DNA from: CAMDPA01 sp965223035
GTDB taxonomy: Bacteria > Pseudomonadota > Alphaproteobacteria > Rhizobiales > Hyphomicrobiaceae
DNA: 64,000 bases
Direction of reading: 5' to 3'
Assembly (NCBI GenBank): GCA_965223035.1
Contig: OZ244980.1
Location: 3,224,001 to 3,288,000 of the forward strand
The position numbers and the translations under genes were made by a program. The notes beneath the pieces were generated by a model that ran no database searches, was not told the origin of the DNA, and saw only the letters and a list, made by a program, of their open reading frames with translations. Below, in pieces: positions 34,444-43,899 of this stretch. Each line of letters starts with the position of its first letter. Position 1 is the stretch's first letter.

Positions 34444-35364
34444 GTGGAGATCAAACACCACGGACGTTTCGGCTACTCACCGATCACGGAGCGGAAGGAC
34501 TATGATTGGCCGGACGGCAAGCGGCTGGCGCTCTATATCGGTCTCAACATCGAACATTTCAGCTTCGGCGAGGGGCTCGGCCACACGCCGACCAATCCCG
34601 GCACCCAACCGGACGTGCGCAACTATTCGTGGCGCGACTACGGGCTCAGGGTCGGCATCTGGCGGATCTTCGATCTGCTCGATGACTTCGGCTTGCCGGC
34701 CTGCCATCTGATGAACACCGCCATCTACGATTACGCACCACAAATCCCGGCGCGCATTCGCGCGCGTGGCGATGAGTTCGTCGGTCATGGTCGGACCAAC
34801 TCTGAGCAGCAGGGGGATCTTTCGGAAGATGCAGAGCAGCGGCTGATCGCCGAGGTCACCGAGGCGTTTCGACGCCACGAAGGACGCGGCCCGGGCGGCT
34901 GGATGGGCCCATGGATCTCAGAAAGTGCCAGCACCCCTGATTTGCTGAAGCAGGCCGGCTATCGCTTCATCATGGATTGGTCCTGCGATGATCAGCCGGT
35001 TTGGATGCGCACCCGCCATGGCCGGCTGTTGATGCTGCCCTATCATATCGAGATCAACGATTCGCCGGCCCAGCTGACGCGGCGTCACACCGCCGACGAT
35101 TTCACGGCAATGGTAACGACGCATTTCGATGAGATGATGCGTCAATCTCGGCGGCAGCCACTGGTGTTTTCTCTGGCATTGCACACCTTCGTGGTGGGTC
35201 AGCCTTACCGGCTGGCCGGGCTCAGGAACATTTTGAGCCACATCGTTCAACACCCTGACTCCGATCGCATCTGGTTTACGCGCCCGGGCGCCATTTACGA
35301 CCACATCACCGCTTTGCCGCGCGGGACCATCCCTGGCGATGGAAACCCTTACGACGATCGTTAA
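34444..35364 (+). CDS. PuuE-type polysaccharide deacetylase / allantoinase-like protein
   Basis: This protein of about 306 residues resembles the PuuE allantoinase family of NodB-fold enzymes: FVGHGRTNSEQQGDLSED, GWMGPWISESASTPDLLKQAG, MDWSCDDQPVWMRTR, LPYHIEINDSPAQLT and LALHTFVVGQPYRL. PuuE opens the allantoin ring without a metal, but relatives act on other amides. The start is uncertain; the GTG at 34444 begins the conserved region, and upstream in-frame sequence is a 13-mer tandem repeat. No purine genes are near. Confidence 0.82.
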   Translation: MEIKHHGRFGYSPITERKDYDWPDGKRLALYIGLNIEHFSFGEGLGHTPTNPGTQPDVRNYSWRDYGLRVGIWRIFDLLDDFGLPACHLMNTAIYDYAPQIPARIRARGDEFVGHGRTNSEQQGDLSEDAEQRLIAEVTEAFRRHEGRGPGGWMGPWISESASTPDLLKQAGYRFIMDWSCDDQPVWMRTRHGRLLMLPYHIEINDSPAQLTRRHTADDFTAMVTTHFDEMMRQSRRQPLVFSLALHTFVVGQPYRLAGLRNILSHIVQHPDSDRIWFTRPGAIYDHITALPRGTIPGDGNPYDDR

Positions 35365-35459
35365 AGGTGGGGTAACTTGTCGGGGTCAGGCCAATCTGCG
35401 ATATTGCCGGATAAAGTCGAAGCGTGCGGCGCGATGGGCCGCTAAGGAGCACAGGTCTC

Positions 35460-35705
35460 ATGGGTGCAACCAGCATCTGGCATTGGGTGATTCTACTGCT
35501 GATCGTCGTTCTGCTGTTCGGCCGAGGCAAGATCTCCGAAGTGATGGGCGATGTCGCAAAGGGCATTAAAAGCTTCAAAAAAGGCATGAGCGACGACGAA
35601 GAAGCCAAAAAGCAGCCCGAACAGACGGTGACTGAGCCGAAGATCATTGATGCAACACCAACTGCGGATCCTCAGCAGTCAGGCGACAAGAGCAAGGTCG
35701 GTTGA
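35460..35705 (+). CDS. tatA: Sec-independent protein translocase TatA
   Basis: This 81-residue protein has the TatA plan: one N-terminal membrane helix (HWVILLLIVVLLFGRGKI), the FGRGKI hinge, an amphipathic helix (DVAKGIKSFKKGM) and a charged tail. The ATG has AAGGAG upstream. TatABC exports folded proteins such as the uptake hydrogenase small subunit HupS, though the locus here is the ordinary chromosomal tat set followed by serS. Confidence 0.95.
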   Translation: MGATSIWHWVILLLIVVLLFGRGKISEVMGDVAKGIKSFKKGMSDDEEAKKQPEQTVTEPKIIDATPTADPQQSGDKSKVG

Positions 35706-35862
35706 GCTGGGTATGACGCGACGGTGAAGCGGATCGCACTGTGCCATTATTGAAGCTGGCGGGCAGGACGGGCAGCGGCAACCGGGCCAGTCGATCTGGG
35801 CGCGCGGGCGGGTTGTTCGCCGGACATTGCATTTTGTAGCCCCGTAGAGTTGGTTAACGGTA

Positions 35863-36387
35863 ATGCTCGACATTGGTTGGTCGGAGCTTTTGATCATCGG
35901 CATGGTGGCCCTGGTGGTGGTTGGCCCGAAGGAGCTGCCAGGCCTGTTGCGCACGTTGGGCCAGTACCTCGGGATCGTCCGGCGGCACGCCGCCGAGTTC
36001 CGGAGCCAGTTCGACGAAGCGATGCGCGACACAGAGTTGCAGCAGCTCAAGCAGGAGGTCGATAGCCTCAGGTCGGAGGCGGAAGGCACGCTACGCTCGG
36101 CCGGCTCCATGCTGGAGGGTGGCGATGACGCCACCAAGACCAAGCAAACCCTTGATTACGATGACGAGGACTTGGACCTCGACGTTGGTGAAGGGCTCTT
36201 TGAGCCACGCGAGAGCCAGGTGGCTGGTCCCGGCTCGGCCGCCGTGGCAGCCGCGGCTGCGGCCGCCGAACGTGACTCAGAAGGCGTCGGCGCTGAGACA
36301 CCCGACCAAACCGGCGCGGCCAGCGCAGCCGCTGCGGCCGCAGCGGCTGGCGATGTGCAACGCGTTCCAGCCAAGGCCCAGGTCTGA
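35863..36387 (+). CDS. tatB: Sec-independent protein translocase TatB
   Basis: This 174-residue protein has an N-terminal helix with the TatB signature MLDIGWSELLIIGMVALVVV and GPKELPGLLRTLG, then a long amphipathic helix. The C-terminal third is low complexity, with two runs of eight or so alanines, which is unusual but common in GC-rich alphaproteobacteria. It is the second gene of tatABC. Confidence 0.94.
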   Translation: MLDIGWSELLIIGMVALVVVGPKELPGLLRTLGQYLGIVRRHAAEFRSQFDEAMRDTELQQLKQEVDSLRSEAEGTLRSAGSMLEGGDDATKTKQTLDYDDEDLDLDVGEGLFEPRESQVAGPGSAAVAAAAAAAERDSEGVGAETPDQTGAASAAAAAAAAGDVQRVPAKAQV

Positions 36388-36401
36388 GGTTGCGGCGAAC
36401 A

Positions 36402-37247
36402 ATGCAGGATGTCAGCCCCAACCCCAGCGACGCCGATGAGCCGATCGATCCCGAGCAAAGCGAGATCGATGCCTCCAAAGCACCGCTGATGGATCACCTG
36501 ATCGAGCTGCGGCAGCGCCTGATCTATTCCCTGGTCGCGATCGCGGTAATGTTCGTCTTATGCTTTGCCGTCGCCGATCAGATCCTCGACATCCTCACAT
36601 TTCCCATGGTCTGGGTTTGGCCGGAGAACTGGCCGCCTCCCAAGCTGATCATCACCGACCTGCTGGAGTATTTCTTCACCAAGCTGAAGGTGGCCTTGTT
36701 CGCGGCCGCGTTCTTGGCGTTCCCAATCATTGCTCTGCAGGTCTACAGATTCGTCGCACCCGGGCTCTACAAAAACGAGCGGCAAGCCTTTCGGCCGTAT
36801 TTGCTTGCGACACCGGTGATGTTCGCGATCGGCGCTGCGATCGTCTATTTCCTGGCGATGCCGCTGCTCGTCAAATTTTCCATCAGCCAGTTGCCGGCGA
36901 CGGACTCGGGCAAGACGCCGGTAGAATTGCTGCCCAAGGTCAACGAGTATCTCACGCTCAACATGCGGTTGATCTTTGGTTTCGGTCTGCTGTTTCAACT
37001 GCCCGTAGTGCTGACGTTATTGGCCCGGGCCGGCATGCTGACGGCTGACAATTTGCGCAGCGCGCGACGCTATGCGGTGGTTGGCCTGTTCGGTGTAGCA
37101 GCGGTGCTGACCCCGCCGGATCCGTTCTCGATGATCGCGATGGCGCTACCGGGCGTGGTGCTTTACGAGATATCGATCTATGCAGCAGCGCGGGCGGAAC
37201 GACAGCGCAACCAGGCGCAGTCGAGCACGCCTGCGTCGTCCAGCTAG
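36402..37247 (+). CDS. tatC: Sec-independent protein translocase TatC
   Basis: This 281-residue protein has six membrane segments and the TatC hallmarks: MDHLIELRQRLIYS at the first loop and the segment FRPYLLATPVMFAIG, plus VLTPPDPFSMIAMALP before the last helices. It is the twin-arginine signal receptor. An ATG at 36402 is used; a TTG four codons earlier is possible. It lies 14 bases after tatB. Confidence 0.96.
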   Translation: MQDVSPNPSDADEPIDPEQSEIDASKAPLMDHLIELRQRLIYSLVAIAVMFVLCFAVADQILDILTFPMVWVWPENWPPPKLIITDLLEYFFTKLKVALFAAAFLAFPIIALQVYRFVAPGLYKNERQAFRPYLLATPVMFAIGAAIVYFLAMPLLVKFSISQLPATDSGKTPVELLPKVNEYLTLNMRLIFGFGLLFQLPVVLTLLARAGMLTADNLRSARRYAVVGLFGVAAVLTPPDPFSMIAMALPGVVLYEISIYAAARAERQRNQAQSSTPASSS

Positions 37248-37366
37248 CGGCCCTTCATTGGGGTGATCACGGCCGACCATGTCTGCACCATCGGCGGGCT
37301 GGACCGTCACCTGCAAGCGGCCTATAGCTCGCGTCATCGTGACGTATCCAGAGATCCGCAAGAGCC

Positions 37367-38665
37367 ATGTTCGATATCAAATGGATCCGGGACAATGCAG
37401 CCGCATTCGACGCCGGCCTCGTGAACCGGGGCGTGGCGCCCGGTGGCGATGTCGAGTTTGCCGCCGCGCTCATTGGGCTCGACGACACCCGGCGCACGCA
37501 CCTGACGCAGCTACAGGAGCTGCAGGCCCGTCGCAATGCCGCGTCGAAAGAGATCGGCAAGGCCAAGGCGGCGAAGGACGAGGTCAAAGCCAAGGCCCTG
37601 ATGGCAGAGGTCACCGAGCTGAAAGATGCCATAGCGGCTGGCGAGGCGCGCGAGCGGACGCTGAATGCTGAGCTCGACGCGGCGCTGTCGATGATCCCCA
37701 ATGCGCCGCTCGACGACGTGCCGATCGGCCGCGACGAGACCGATAACGTTGAGGTTCGCCGATTTGGCTCGGCCCCGACCTTCGATTTCGAACCCAAGCA
37801 ACACTTCGAGATCGGCGAAGCGTTGGGGCTGATGGATTTCGAGACAGCCGGCAAGGTGTCCGGCGCGCGCTTCGTCTATCTGACTGGCGACATGGCCCGG
37901 CTGGAGCGGGCGATCGCGCAATTCATGCTGGATCTTCACACCGAGGAGTTCGGCTACACGGAGGTGGCCCCGCCGTTGCTGGTCCGCGATCAAGCCGCTT
38001 ACGGCACGGGCAACCTGCCAAAGTTCGCCGACGATTTGTTTCGAACCACCGACTCGTTTTGGTTGATTCCGACGGCGGAGGTGTCACTGACCAACATGGT
38101 CCGCGAGGCTTTGCTGGACGAAGCCGCACTGCCGATGCGGTTCACCGCCTGGACCCCTTGCTTCCGATCCGAGGCCGGTGCTGCCGGGAGGGATACCCGC
38201 GGCATGGTTCGCCAACATCAGTTCTCCAAGGTCGAGTTGGTCTCAATCACCACCCCACAGGACAGCCGATCCGAGCATGAACGGATGACCGCGTGCGCGG
38301 AGGAGGTCCTCAAGCGCCTTGGGCTGGCCTACCGCACGGTGTTGCTGTGCACCGGGGACATGGGGTTTGCCAGCCAGAAGACCTACGATATCGAGGTTTG
38401 GTTGCCTGGTCAGGCGGCCTACCGGGAAATTTCGTCGTGCTCGGTCTGCGGCGACTTCCAGGCGCGGCGGATGGACGCGCGTTACCGGCCCGGCGCGGGC
38501 AAGGGAACGACCTTCGTGCATACCCTTAACGGCTCGGGCTTGGCCGTCGGCCGAACATTGATCGCAATTGTGGAGAACTACCAGCGAGCCGATGGCAGCG
38601 TCATGATCCCAGAAGCGTTGCGCCCGTATATGAACGGACGCACGGTGCTGGGCGTGCCGTCGTAA
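37367..38665 (+). CDS. serS: Seryl-tRNA synthetase
   Basis: This 432-residue class II synthetase has an N-terminal coiled-coil arm (about 30-110, LTQLQELQARRNAASKEIGKAK) for tRNA binding and class II motifs: motif 2 at FRSEAGAAGRDTRGMVRQHQF and motif 3 at LNGSGLAVGRTLIAIVENYQ. Length is standard. The tatABC-serS-surE order is a familiar alphaproteobacterial arrangement. Confidence 0.98.
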   Translation: MFDIKWIRDNAAAFDAGLVNRGVAPGGDVEFAAALIGLDDTRRTHLTQLQELQARRNAASKEIGKAKAAKDEVKAKALMAEVTELKDAIAAGEARERTLNAELDAALSMIPNAPLDDVPIGRDETDNVEVRRFGSAPTFDFEPKQHFEIGEALGLMDFETAGKVSGARFVYLTGDMARLERAIAQFMLDLHTEEFGYTEVAPPLLVRDQAAYGTGNLPKFADDLFRTTDSFWLIPTAEVSLTNMVREALLDEAALPMRFTAWTPCFRSEAGAAGRDTRGMVRQHQFSKVELVSITTPQDSRSEHERMTACAEEVLKRLGLAYRTVLLCTGDMGFASQKTYDIEVWLPGQAAYREISSCSVCGDFQARRMDARYRPGAGKGTTFVHTLNGSGLAVGRTLIAIVENYQRADGSVMIPEALRPYMNGRTVLGVPS

Positions 38666-38841
38666 CGTCGCGGCGGTTCGGTCTCATCGCAAGCTGCCCG
38701 CAGCGGGGACAAGCTCGCCGCAACCGCGTGCGTGCGATCCGTTCCACGCTCGACGGGGGATGGTTTCGACACCGGCCCGTCCGCCGATCGGGGTCACGCG
38801 CAATAAGGTTCACGACCAACCCGACTGGTCAGGTCATTCTC

Positions 38842-39609
38842 ATGCTTATTCTCATCACCAACGACGATGGCATCGACTCTCCAGGATTGGCCGCCTTGCG
38901 GACCATTGGCGAGGCGATCGGCGGGGAGGTGTGGACCTGCGCGCCCGACACCAATCATTCCGGTGCCGGGCATTCGCTTTCCCTCAATCAGCCGATCCGG
39001 ATCCGGCAAGTGGACGAGCGTGCCTTCGCCGTCACCGGCACGCCGACGGACAGCGTCATCATGGGGCTGCAACGCGTCCTCAGCGGCCGCACGCCCGATT
39101 TGGTTCTTTCCGGGATCAATCGCGGCACCAACCTGGCCGAGGATGTGACCTATTCGGGCACCATCGCGGCCTGCTTGGAGGGCACCCTTCTGGGCATTCG
39201 CTCGATCGCGCTGTCACAGGCGATCTCAAAGGACACGAAACCGGCGCCACATTGGGACACGCCCAAGTCGTTCGCTCCCGACATCATTCGCAAGCTGCTG
39301 AGCCTCAATTGGTCCGCTGGCTTGCTTTACAGCATTAACTTTCCCGATTGCGAGCCGGGTGCCGTCGCCGGGGTCTCCGTGACCGTGCAAGGCCGGCGCG
39401 ATGCCGGCTTGTTAAATCTCGATGAGCGCCATGATCCGTGGGGCAACGCCTACTACTGGCTGGCCTATCAGCGAAGCCGGTCCGAGCCTCAGATATGGAC
39501 AGACCTTTGGGCCATCGCCAACCGTCGCATTTCCGTGTCGCCATTGTCGGTCGAGATGACCCATCACCCGTCCATCGCCGCAACGAAGGCAGTCCTGGAC
39601 GAGTCGTAG
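38842..39609 (+). CDS. surE: 5'/3'-nucleotidase SurE
   Basis: This 255-residue protein begins MLILITNDDGIDSPG, whose Asp pair binds the divalent metal. It also has APDTNHSGAGHSLSL, TGTPTDSVIMGL and LVLSGINRGTNLAEDVTYSGT, all SurE motifs. SurE dephosphorylates nucleoside monophosphates. The start is set at the ATG that gives the conserved N-terminus; upstream in-frame sequence is not conserved in style. Confidence 0.97.
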   Translation: MLILITNDDGIDSPGLAALRTIGEAIGGEVWTCAPDTNHSGAGHSLSLNQPIRIRQVDERAFAVTGTPTDSVIMGLQRVLSGRTPDLVLSGINRGTNLAEDVTYSGTIAACLEGTLLGIRSIALSQAISKDTKPAPHWDTPKSFAPDIIRKLLSLNWSAGLLYSINFPDCEPGAVAGVSVTVQGRRDAGLLNLDERHDPWGNAYYWLAYQRSRSEPQIWTDLWAIANRRISVSPLSVEMTHHPSIAATKAVLDES

Positions 39610-40092
39610 AAATGATGTTGGTCATACAAATTTGGTGATTGACAGTCGCTTTTTCGTCACGGCGCGGGCCAAAACTGGCCCTGCTGCCTTCACATTCACG
39701 CGCTAGCTTCAGCGGGTACGGACAAGTGCCGGACCAACGGATGCTGGCGCCCCGCCCAGGCTTGTGACCGGTTGCGACCGGCGTAGCCGGCGAGCACGCC
39801 GAGCCGGCCGTCCCCGGCCTTTGGCGATGGATGTGACCAGCCTTCGGATTGCTCGGACCGTACCCGAAAGACGATGTCGTAACGGGTTGGCCCGGCTCGG
39901 TTTGCGGCGGCATCACAGGCGTGCTCGGTGGTGGCTGAGCCGACCGAGCCATCGGCGATTGCTGATGGAAAGCTTAAGGACACGACGTTTTGGGACACGG
40001 CAAGAGTGAGCGGATCGGGGACGAGCCCGCAGCGATTAACGCGCCCTTAACTTTAAGCCGGTTAAGGAAAACCGTGGGTTGAGAGGTGTTCC
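39610..40092. other. Intergenic region between surE and the LysM/M23 gene
   Basis: In many alphaproteobacteria pcm (protein-L-isoaspartate methyltransferase) stands here between surE and the nlpD-like gene. I see no pcm, only 480 bp without a credible gene. An imperfect inverted repeat (CTTAACTTTAAG / CGGTTAAGG) lies near 40048-40068, shortly before the next start, and GAGAGG at 40083 serves as its ribosome binding site. Confidence 0.55.
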
Positions 40093-41595
40093 ATGTTCGT
40101 CGTTTCGCGTAATTCCACTTTGCATGGCCGCTTTACATGTCGCGGCCTTGCTGCATTTGCCACAACCACCGTCGCGTTAGCGCTGGGCGCCTGCAGCGCA
40201 GGCATTACCCGCTTTGACACGGCAAGCTTCGCGCTCAGCGATGGTCAAGGCAAACCGGCCTCGGCGCGGGGCCATGCGGCCGCCGGCTCGCCCGTCATCA
40301 ATGACGCGATGCCACCGGCGCGCGCCTACGAGGATCTCGACAAGCCGTACGTAGCTGGTCCGCGACCACGCCAAACCAGCACTGTCAAATTGGCCAACTT
40401 GCCACGTCTGGAAGCTACGCAACCACCGCTAGAACCACGCCGCGAGGTGTGGAGCGATAATCGTGGTTCAAGTTCGAGCCTGCCGGCCCTGAACCGGCCG
40501 GAACAACCTGGCCACGCCGTGACGGTACGGTCGGGAGATACGCTGTACGGTATCGCACGGCGACATGGCGTGTCGATTGCTGCGCTGATGTCGGTCAACG
40601 GGCTGACCAGTCCATCGATATGGCCAGGGCAAAGGCTTGAGCTGCCCGCCGACACGCAAGCGCCGATGATCAACCGCGGCAACTCACCGTCAGGCAGGCC
40701 AGCACTGGTGCCAACGTCATCGCCTGACACGGCCCCGTCGCGAGCCGCACAGTCCGGCGGGTGGAACGGCCGTTATACGATTCGCTCCGGCGACAGCTTG
40801 TACAGGATTGCCGCCCGTTATGGCGTGAAGCATCGCCAGCTGCAAAGGGTCAACGGGATTGCCGATGCCCGCCGGCTTCGTCCCGGTATGGTCATCAGGG
40901 TACCTGGCGCCCAGGCACCGACGGCGCCGCCGCAGCGCACCGTGGAGGCACCGCAACCGCGCACCGTCGTGGCCACCGGACCGCGAGTTCCGTTCAGTGC
41001 GCCGGCCTCGATGGCAGAACGGGCACGTCGATCGGACGAGGCCCGCCCCTACGAGGCCCGCCCCGAGGCCCACCCCGAGGCCCACCCAAGATACAAGCAT
41101 AGCCAAACCGGCTTGAAGGTGCTCAACGATGCGCCGGAGAAACCGGTGGCGGCCGTGGTTCGCCGCGATCTGCCGGCCCCGACACCTGCTGCGTTGGGCG
41201 ACAGGCGCGGGCCACAAGGGAAGTTACGTTGGCCGGTTAGGGGGCGCATCGTGCAGGGCTTTGGTCCTCGTGCGGATGGCAGCCACAACGACGGTGTTGA
41301 CATCGCCGTGCCCAAGGGAACCGACGTCAAGGCGGCCGAAGCCGGGGTCGTCGCCTATGCCGGCGACGAAGTGCGGACCTATGGCAACCTGGTGCTGATC
41401 CGCCACCGCAACGGCTGGGTGACCGCCTATGCCTACAACGACAAACTGCTGGTCCGGCGCGGCGACCGCGTCGTGCGCGGCCAGCCGATCGCCAAAGCGG
41501 GCACCACTGGCAATACCGACCGTCCGCAACTCCACTTTGAGGTTCGGATCGACGCCAAACCGGTGGACCCAGTACGTCATCTGGAGACGTTATAG
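40093..41595 (+). CDS. LysM/LytM lipoprotein, NlpD/DipM-like, probably non-catalytic
   Basis: This 500-residue lipoprotein has a lipobox LGAC (Cys34), two LysM domains (about 139-184, VTVRSGDTLYGIARRHGVS; and about 228-276, YTIRSGDSLYRIAARYGVK) and a C-terminal LytM/M23 domain from about 376. The M23 metal ligands are replaced: the HxxxD motif reads NDGVD and the HxH motif reads QLH. Thus it probably activates amidases at the division site, as EnvC, NlpD and DipM do, rather than cutting peptidoglycan. A short RPEAHPEAHP repeat lies in the linker. Confidence 0.9.
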   Translation: MFVVSRNSTLHGRFTCRGLAAFATTTVALALGACSAGITRFDTASFALSDGQGKPASARGHAAAGSPVINDAMPPARAYEDLDKPYVAGPRPRQTSTVKLANLPRLEATQPPLEPRREVWSDNRGSSSSLPALNRPEQPGHAVTVRSGDTLYGIARRHGVSIAALMSVNGLTSPSIWPGQRLELPADTQAPMINRGNSPSGRPALVPTSSPDTAPSRAAQSGGWNGRYTIRSGDSLYRIAARYGVKHRQLQRVNGIADARRLRPGMVIRVPGAQAPTAPPQRTVEAPQPRTVVATGPRVPFSAPASMAERARRSDEARPYEARPEAHPEAHPRYKHSQTGLKVLNDAPEKPVAAVVRRDLPAPTPAALGDRRGPQGKLRWPVRGRIVQGFGPRADGSHNDGVDIAVPKGTDVKAAEAGVVAYAGDEVRTYGNLVLIRHRNGWVTAYAYNDKLLVRRGDRVVRGQPIAKAGTTGNTDRPQLHFEVRIDAKPVDPVRHLETL

Positions 41596-41638
41596 GCGGT
41601 ATTGAGCGATACCCTGCAAATCTTGATTTTGCTCAATA

Positions 41639-41684
41639 CAAGTAAAATTGATCGCCCGCGATTGCAGGCGATCAATTTTACTTG
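41639..41684. terminator. Perfect 18 bp inverted repeat, possible terminator
   Basis: The arms at 41639-41656 and 41667-41684 are perfect complements over 18 bases with a 10-base loop. The right arm contains TTTTACTT but no long T run follows, so it may be a terminator or protein-binding site. It lies 43 bp after the LytM gene and 160 bp before the transpeptidase gene. Confidence 0.65.
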
Positions 41685-41844
41685 AGCGCGCAGCGTCCAG
41701 ATCAAATATATCCGTCCTGATCGCTATTTACTCGTCTCACTTACATTTCAATCGTACGGGCGAGTTGCACCGAGGCCACCCTAAACGGCTGCAAATATTC
41801 TATAAGATGTGAATAGCCGATTTTTGAAAATATGGGAGTTCTCG

Positions 41845-43467
41845 GTGCCGCTGCGAACATCGATGCGCGTAGTCCTGCTGACTGCATCGGCCGTCACGAT
41901 GACCACGGGTACGGGAGTAACCGTCGGATCGGCACCAGCCCAAGCCCAGCTGTACTGGTGGGGCGGTGGTTATCAATCATCCTATCGGGCCCGTCAACGC
42001 GCACGCATGCGGCGGTATGATACGCGTCGGCGCGCACGACGGCGCACACAGCGCCAGCAGAACTACTCAGCGAAGCCGACGCAAGCAGCCGGCCCGATCT
42101 TGACGGTGATCTCGATCAAGTCGCAAAAGGTGACGGTCTACGATCGCACCGGGTCCATCATGCGGGGCAACGTTTCGACAGGAAAGCCTGGACACCGCAC
42201 GCCGACCGGCATTTTTCACATCCTGCAAAAGCGGCGGTTCCACCGCTCCAACCTCTACAGTGGTGCGCCGATGCCGTTTATGCAGCGGCTGACCTGGTCC
42301 GGCATCGCGTTGCACGCGGGACGACTGCCTGGATACCCGGCCTCCCACGGGTGTATCCGCATGACAAATCGCTTTGCTTCGCAGCTGTTTTCGCAGAGCG
42401 CGATGGGCATGCGGGTCGTGGTGGCACCGCGCGATACCAAGGCGGTTCCAATCTCGCACGCCAAGTTGCCGAACCCGCGCATGGTTGCGGTCGCGCCAGA
42501 GCGGCCGCCGGCCGCATCGCCGGAGCCGACGATCGGCGCCGCCGTCGCGCCGGTGTTGGTCGCCGCCGCCAACGGCGCCGAGGAGATCGGCACACGGGCA
42601 GTGGCGCCTCAGGTGCTGACGCAGTTCTTAAACCCCCAACAAAGGGCGGATTTGCGGCTGGAGAAGCTCAAAGTGGCGGTCAAGGCCGCGCCGAAAGTCG
42701 CCAAGCAACGGCTGGCGGCTTCGCGCCAGGCCTCCAAAGAGGCGGATGCCGCCGTTGCCGCCGTCAAGGACGCCGAAAAGGCCCTCGCTGCCGCGCAGGA
42801 TCAGCTGGTCACAGCCCAATCCGCGGCGTTGGAGGCGGAGACCGCCGATGACGTGGTGAGCACCACGGCGTTGCGTGAAAGCGCCGAGGCGGGATTGGCG
42901 GCAGCCGAACAAGCGGTGCGACTTGCCAAAGCCGTCGAGGCCAAAAAAGTGCCGACCTCATTCGCGGCTGCGGTGCGCTCACGCGAGGCGGATGAGGCGG
43001 TGCCCCGGCTGCGCCATGAATTGCGCATTGCCAAGAAAACGGTCAAGCCGCTGGCGCTCTTCATCAGCAAGCGGAAGCGCAAGATTTATGGGAGCCAAGG
43101 CTGGCATCGCGTGTTCGAAGCTCCCGTCGTCATCCGGCAGCCCCATCAGCCGATCGGCACACATCTCTACGTGGCGCTAGGCGCCGATCAGGCGACGGGT
43201 CAGCTCAGCTGGACCCGTGTGACCATGCCGGTCAATCCGAGACGGGCGATGGCCGACCGCGGTCCGGTTTACCGTGGGCGTCGGCCCACCCAGCCGATCG
43301 GGCCACCGTCAACGGCGGCAGAGGCGCTGGACCGGATCGAAATCCCGCCGGACATCATGAAAATCATTAGGAACCGGGTTTGGGCCGGCGCCTCGTTGAT
43401 CATCACGGACAACGCGCCCGGCAACGAAACCGGCAAGTACACCGATCACATTGTGCAGACCTATTAA
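41845..43467 (+). CDS. L,D-transpeptidase (YkuD) with long coiled-coil extension
   Basis: This protein of about 540 residues has a signal peptide (VVLLTASAVTM ... SAPAQAQ), an arginine-rich linker, a YkuD domain with the catalytic motif HAGRLPGYPASHGCIRM (His and Cys), and then an Ala/Lys-rich helical region that looks coiled-coil, and a C-terminal domain (KPLALFISKRKRKIYG). It would make 3-3 peptidoglycan crosslinks or attach envelope proteins. The GTG at 41845 is preferred since GGGAG stands 6 bases upstream; an in-frame GTG at 41809 lacks one. Confidence 0.9.
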   Translation: MPLRTSMRVVLLTASAVTMTTGTGVTVGSAPAQAQLYWWGGGYQSSYRARQRARMRRYDTRRRARRRTQRQQNYSAKPTQAAGPILTVISIKSQKVTVYDRTGSIMRGNVSTGKPGHRTPTGIFHILQKRRFHRSNLYSGAPMPFMQRLTWSGIALHAGRLPGYPASHGCIRMTNRFASQLFSQSAMGMRVVVAPRDTKAVPISHAKLPNPRMVAVAPERPPAASPEPTIGAAVAPVLVAAANGAEEIGTRAVAPQVLTQFLNPQQRADLRLEKLKVAVKAAPKVAKQRLAASRQASKEADAAVAAVKDAEKALAAAQDQLVTAQSAALEAETADDVVSTTALRESAEAGLAAAEQAVRLAKAVEAKKVPTSFAAAVRSREADEAVPRLRHELRIAKKTVKPLALFISKRKRKIYGSQGWHRVFEAPVVIRQPHQPIGTHLYVALGADQATGQLSWTRVTMPVNPRRAMADRGPVYRGRRPTQPIGPPSTAAEALDRIEIPPDIMKIIRNRVWAGASLIITDNAPGNETGKYTDHIVQTY

Positions 43468-43894
43468 ACCAGGTCCGCCTCAGGCAAACATGATCGAGGG
43501 CGTGTCAGAGTGGGCTCGAACCATCCCGCTACGCTGTGCGGCGCAGCCGGCACAGCGGTGGAGCGAAGCGGCGCAACCGGTCAGCGGCATCGATCCTGCC
43601 AAGGTCACGGCCAGTGAAGCAGCCGATGCGACAACCATTGGCATGCTCGGCGAGGCCGATCGGTTGGCGCCCTGGATCGTTCGGCGATACTTGGCCTGCG
43701 GCGCCGTCCTCGCATTCGCCGGTGTGGCGGTCCGTCAGGGCTGATAGAGCAAACCTGCCTTTAATCGGAATCGGAACGATCCCGATTAAAGGCAGAAAGT
43801 TGCTCACCACTTTAAGAGCGATCATCTTTGCGCCTTAAATCGGAACCGGCGCAATTGGAATCGGCGTTGCGGTTCCGATTTAAGGCGCGATGAT
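43468..43894. other. Intergenic region with degenerate repeat B and repeat A pair
   Basis: From 43471 to about 43560 the sequence resembles the edge of repeat B (GTCCGCCTCAGGC, ATGATC, CGAACCATCCCGCT). A frame at 43490-43744 overlaps it and has no family features. A complete A2+A1 pair fills 43745-43899. Confidence 0.55.
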
Positions 43895-43899
43895 CTAGT
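43745..43899. repeat. Family A paired repeat (A2 + A1)
   Basis: This pair is the inverse of the pair at 29540. A2 (GCCTTTAATCGG / CCGATTAAAGGC) is followed by the linker TTGCTCACCACTTTAAGAGCGATCA and A1 (GCCTTAAATCGGAACCG / CGGTTCCGATTTAAGGC). The terminal GATCTAG supplies the stop codon of the minus-strand gene ending at 43895. Confidence 0.88.

Noticed and set aside
43490..43744. Small gene of about 84 residues after the L,D-transpeptidase
   Set aside because: Its start lies in a degenerate repeat B, there is no ribosome binding site, and no family features are visible.
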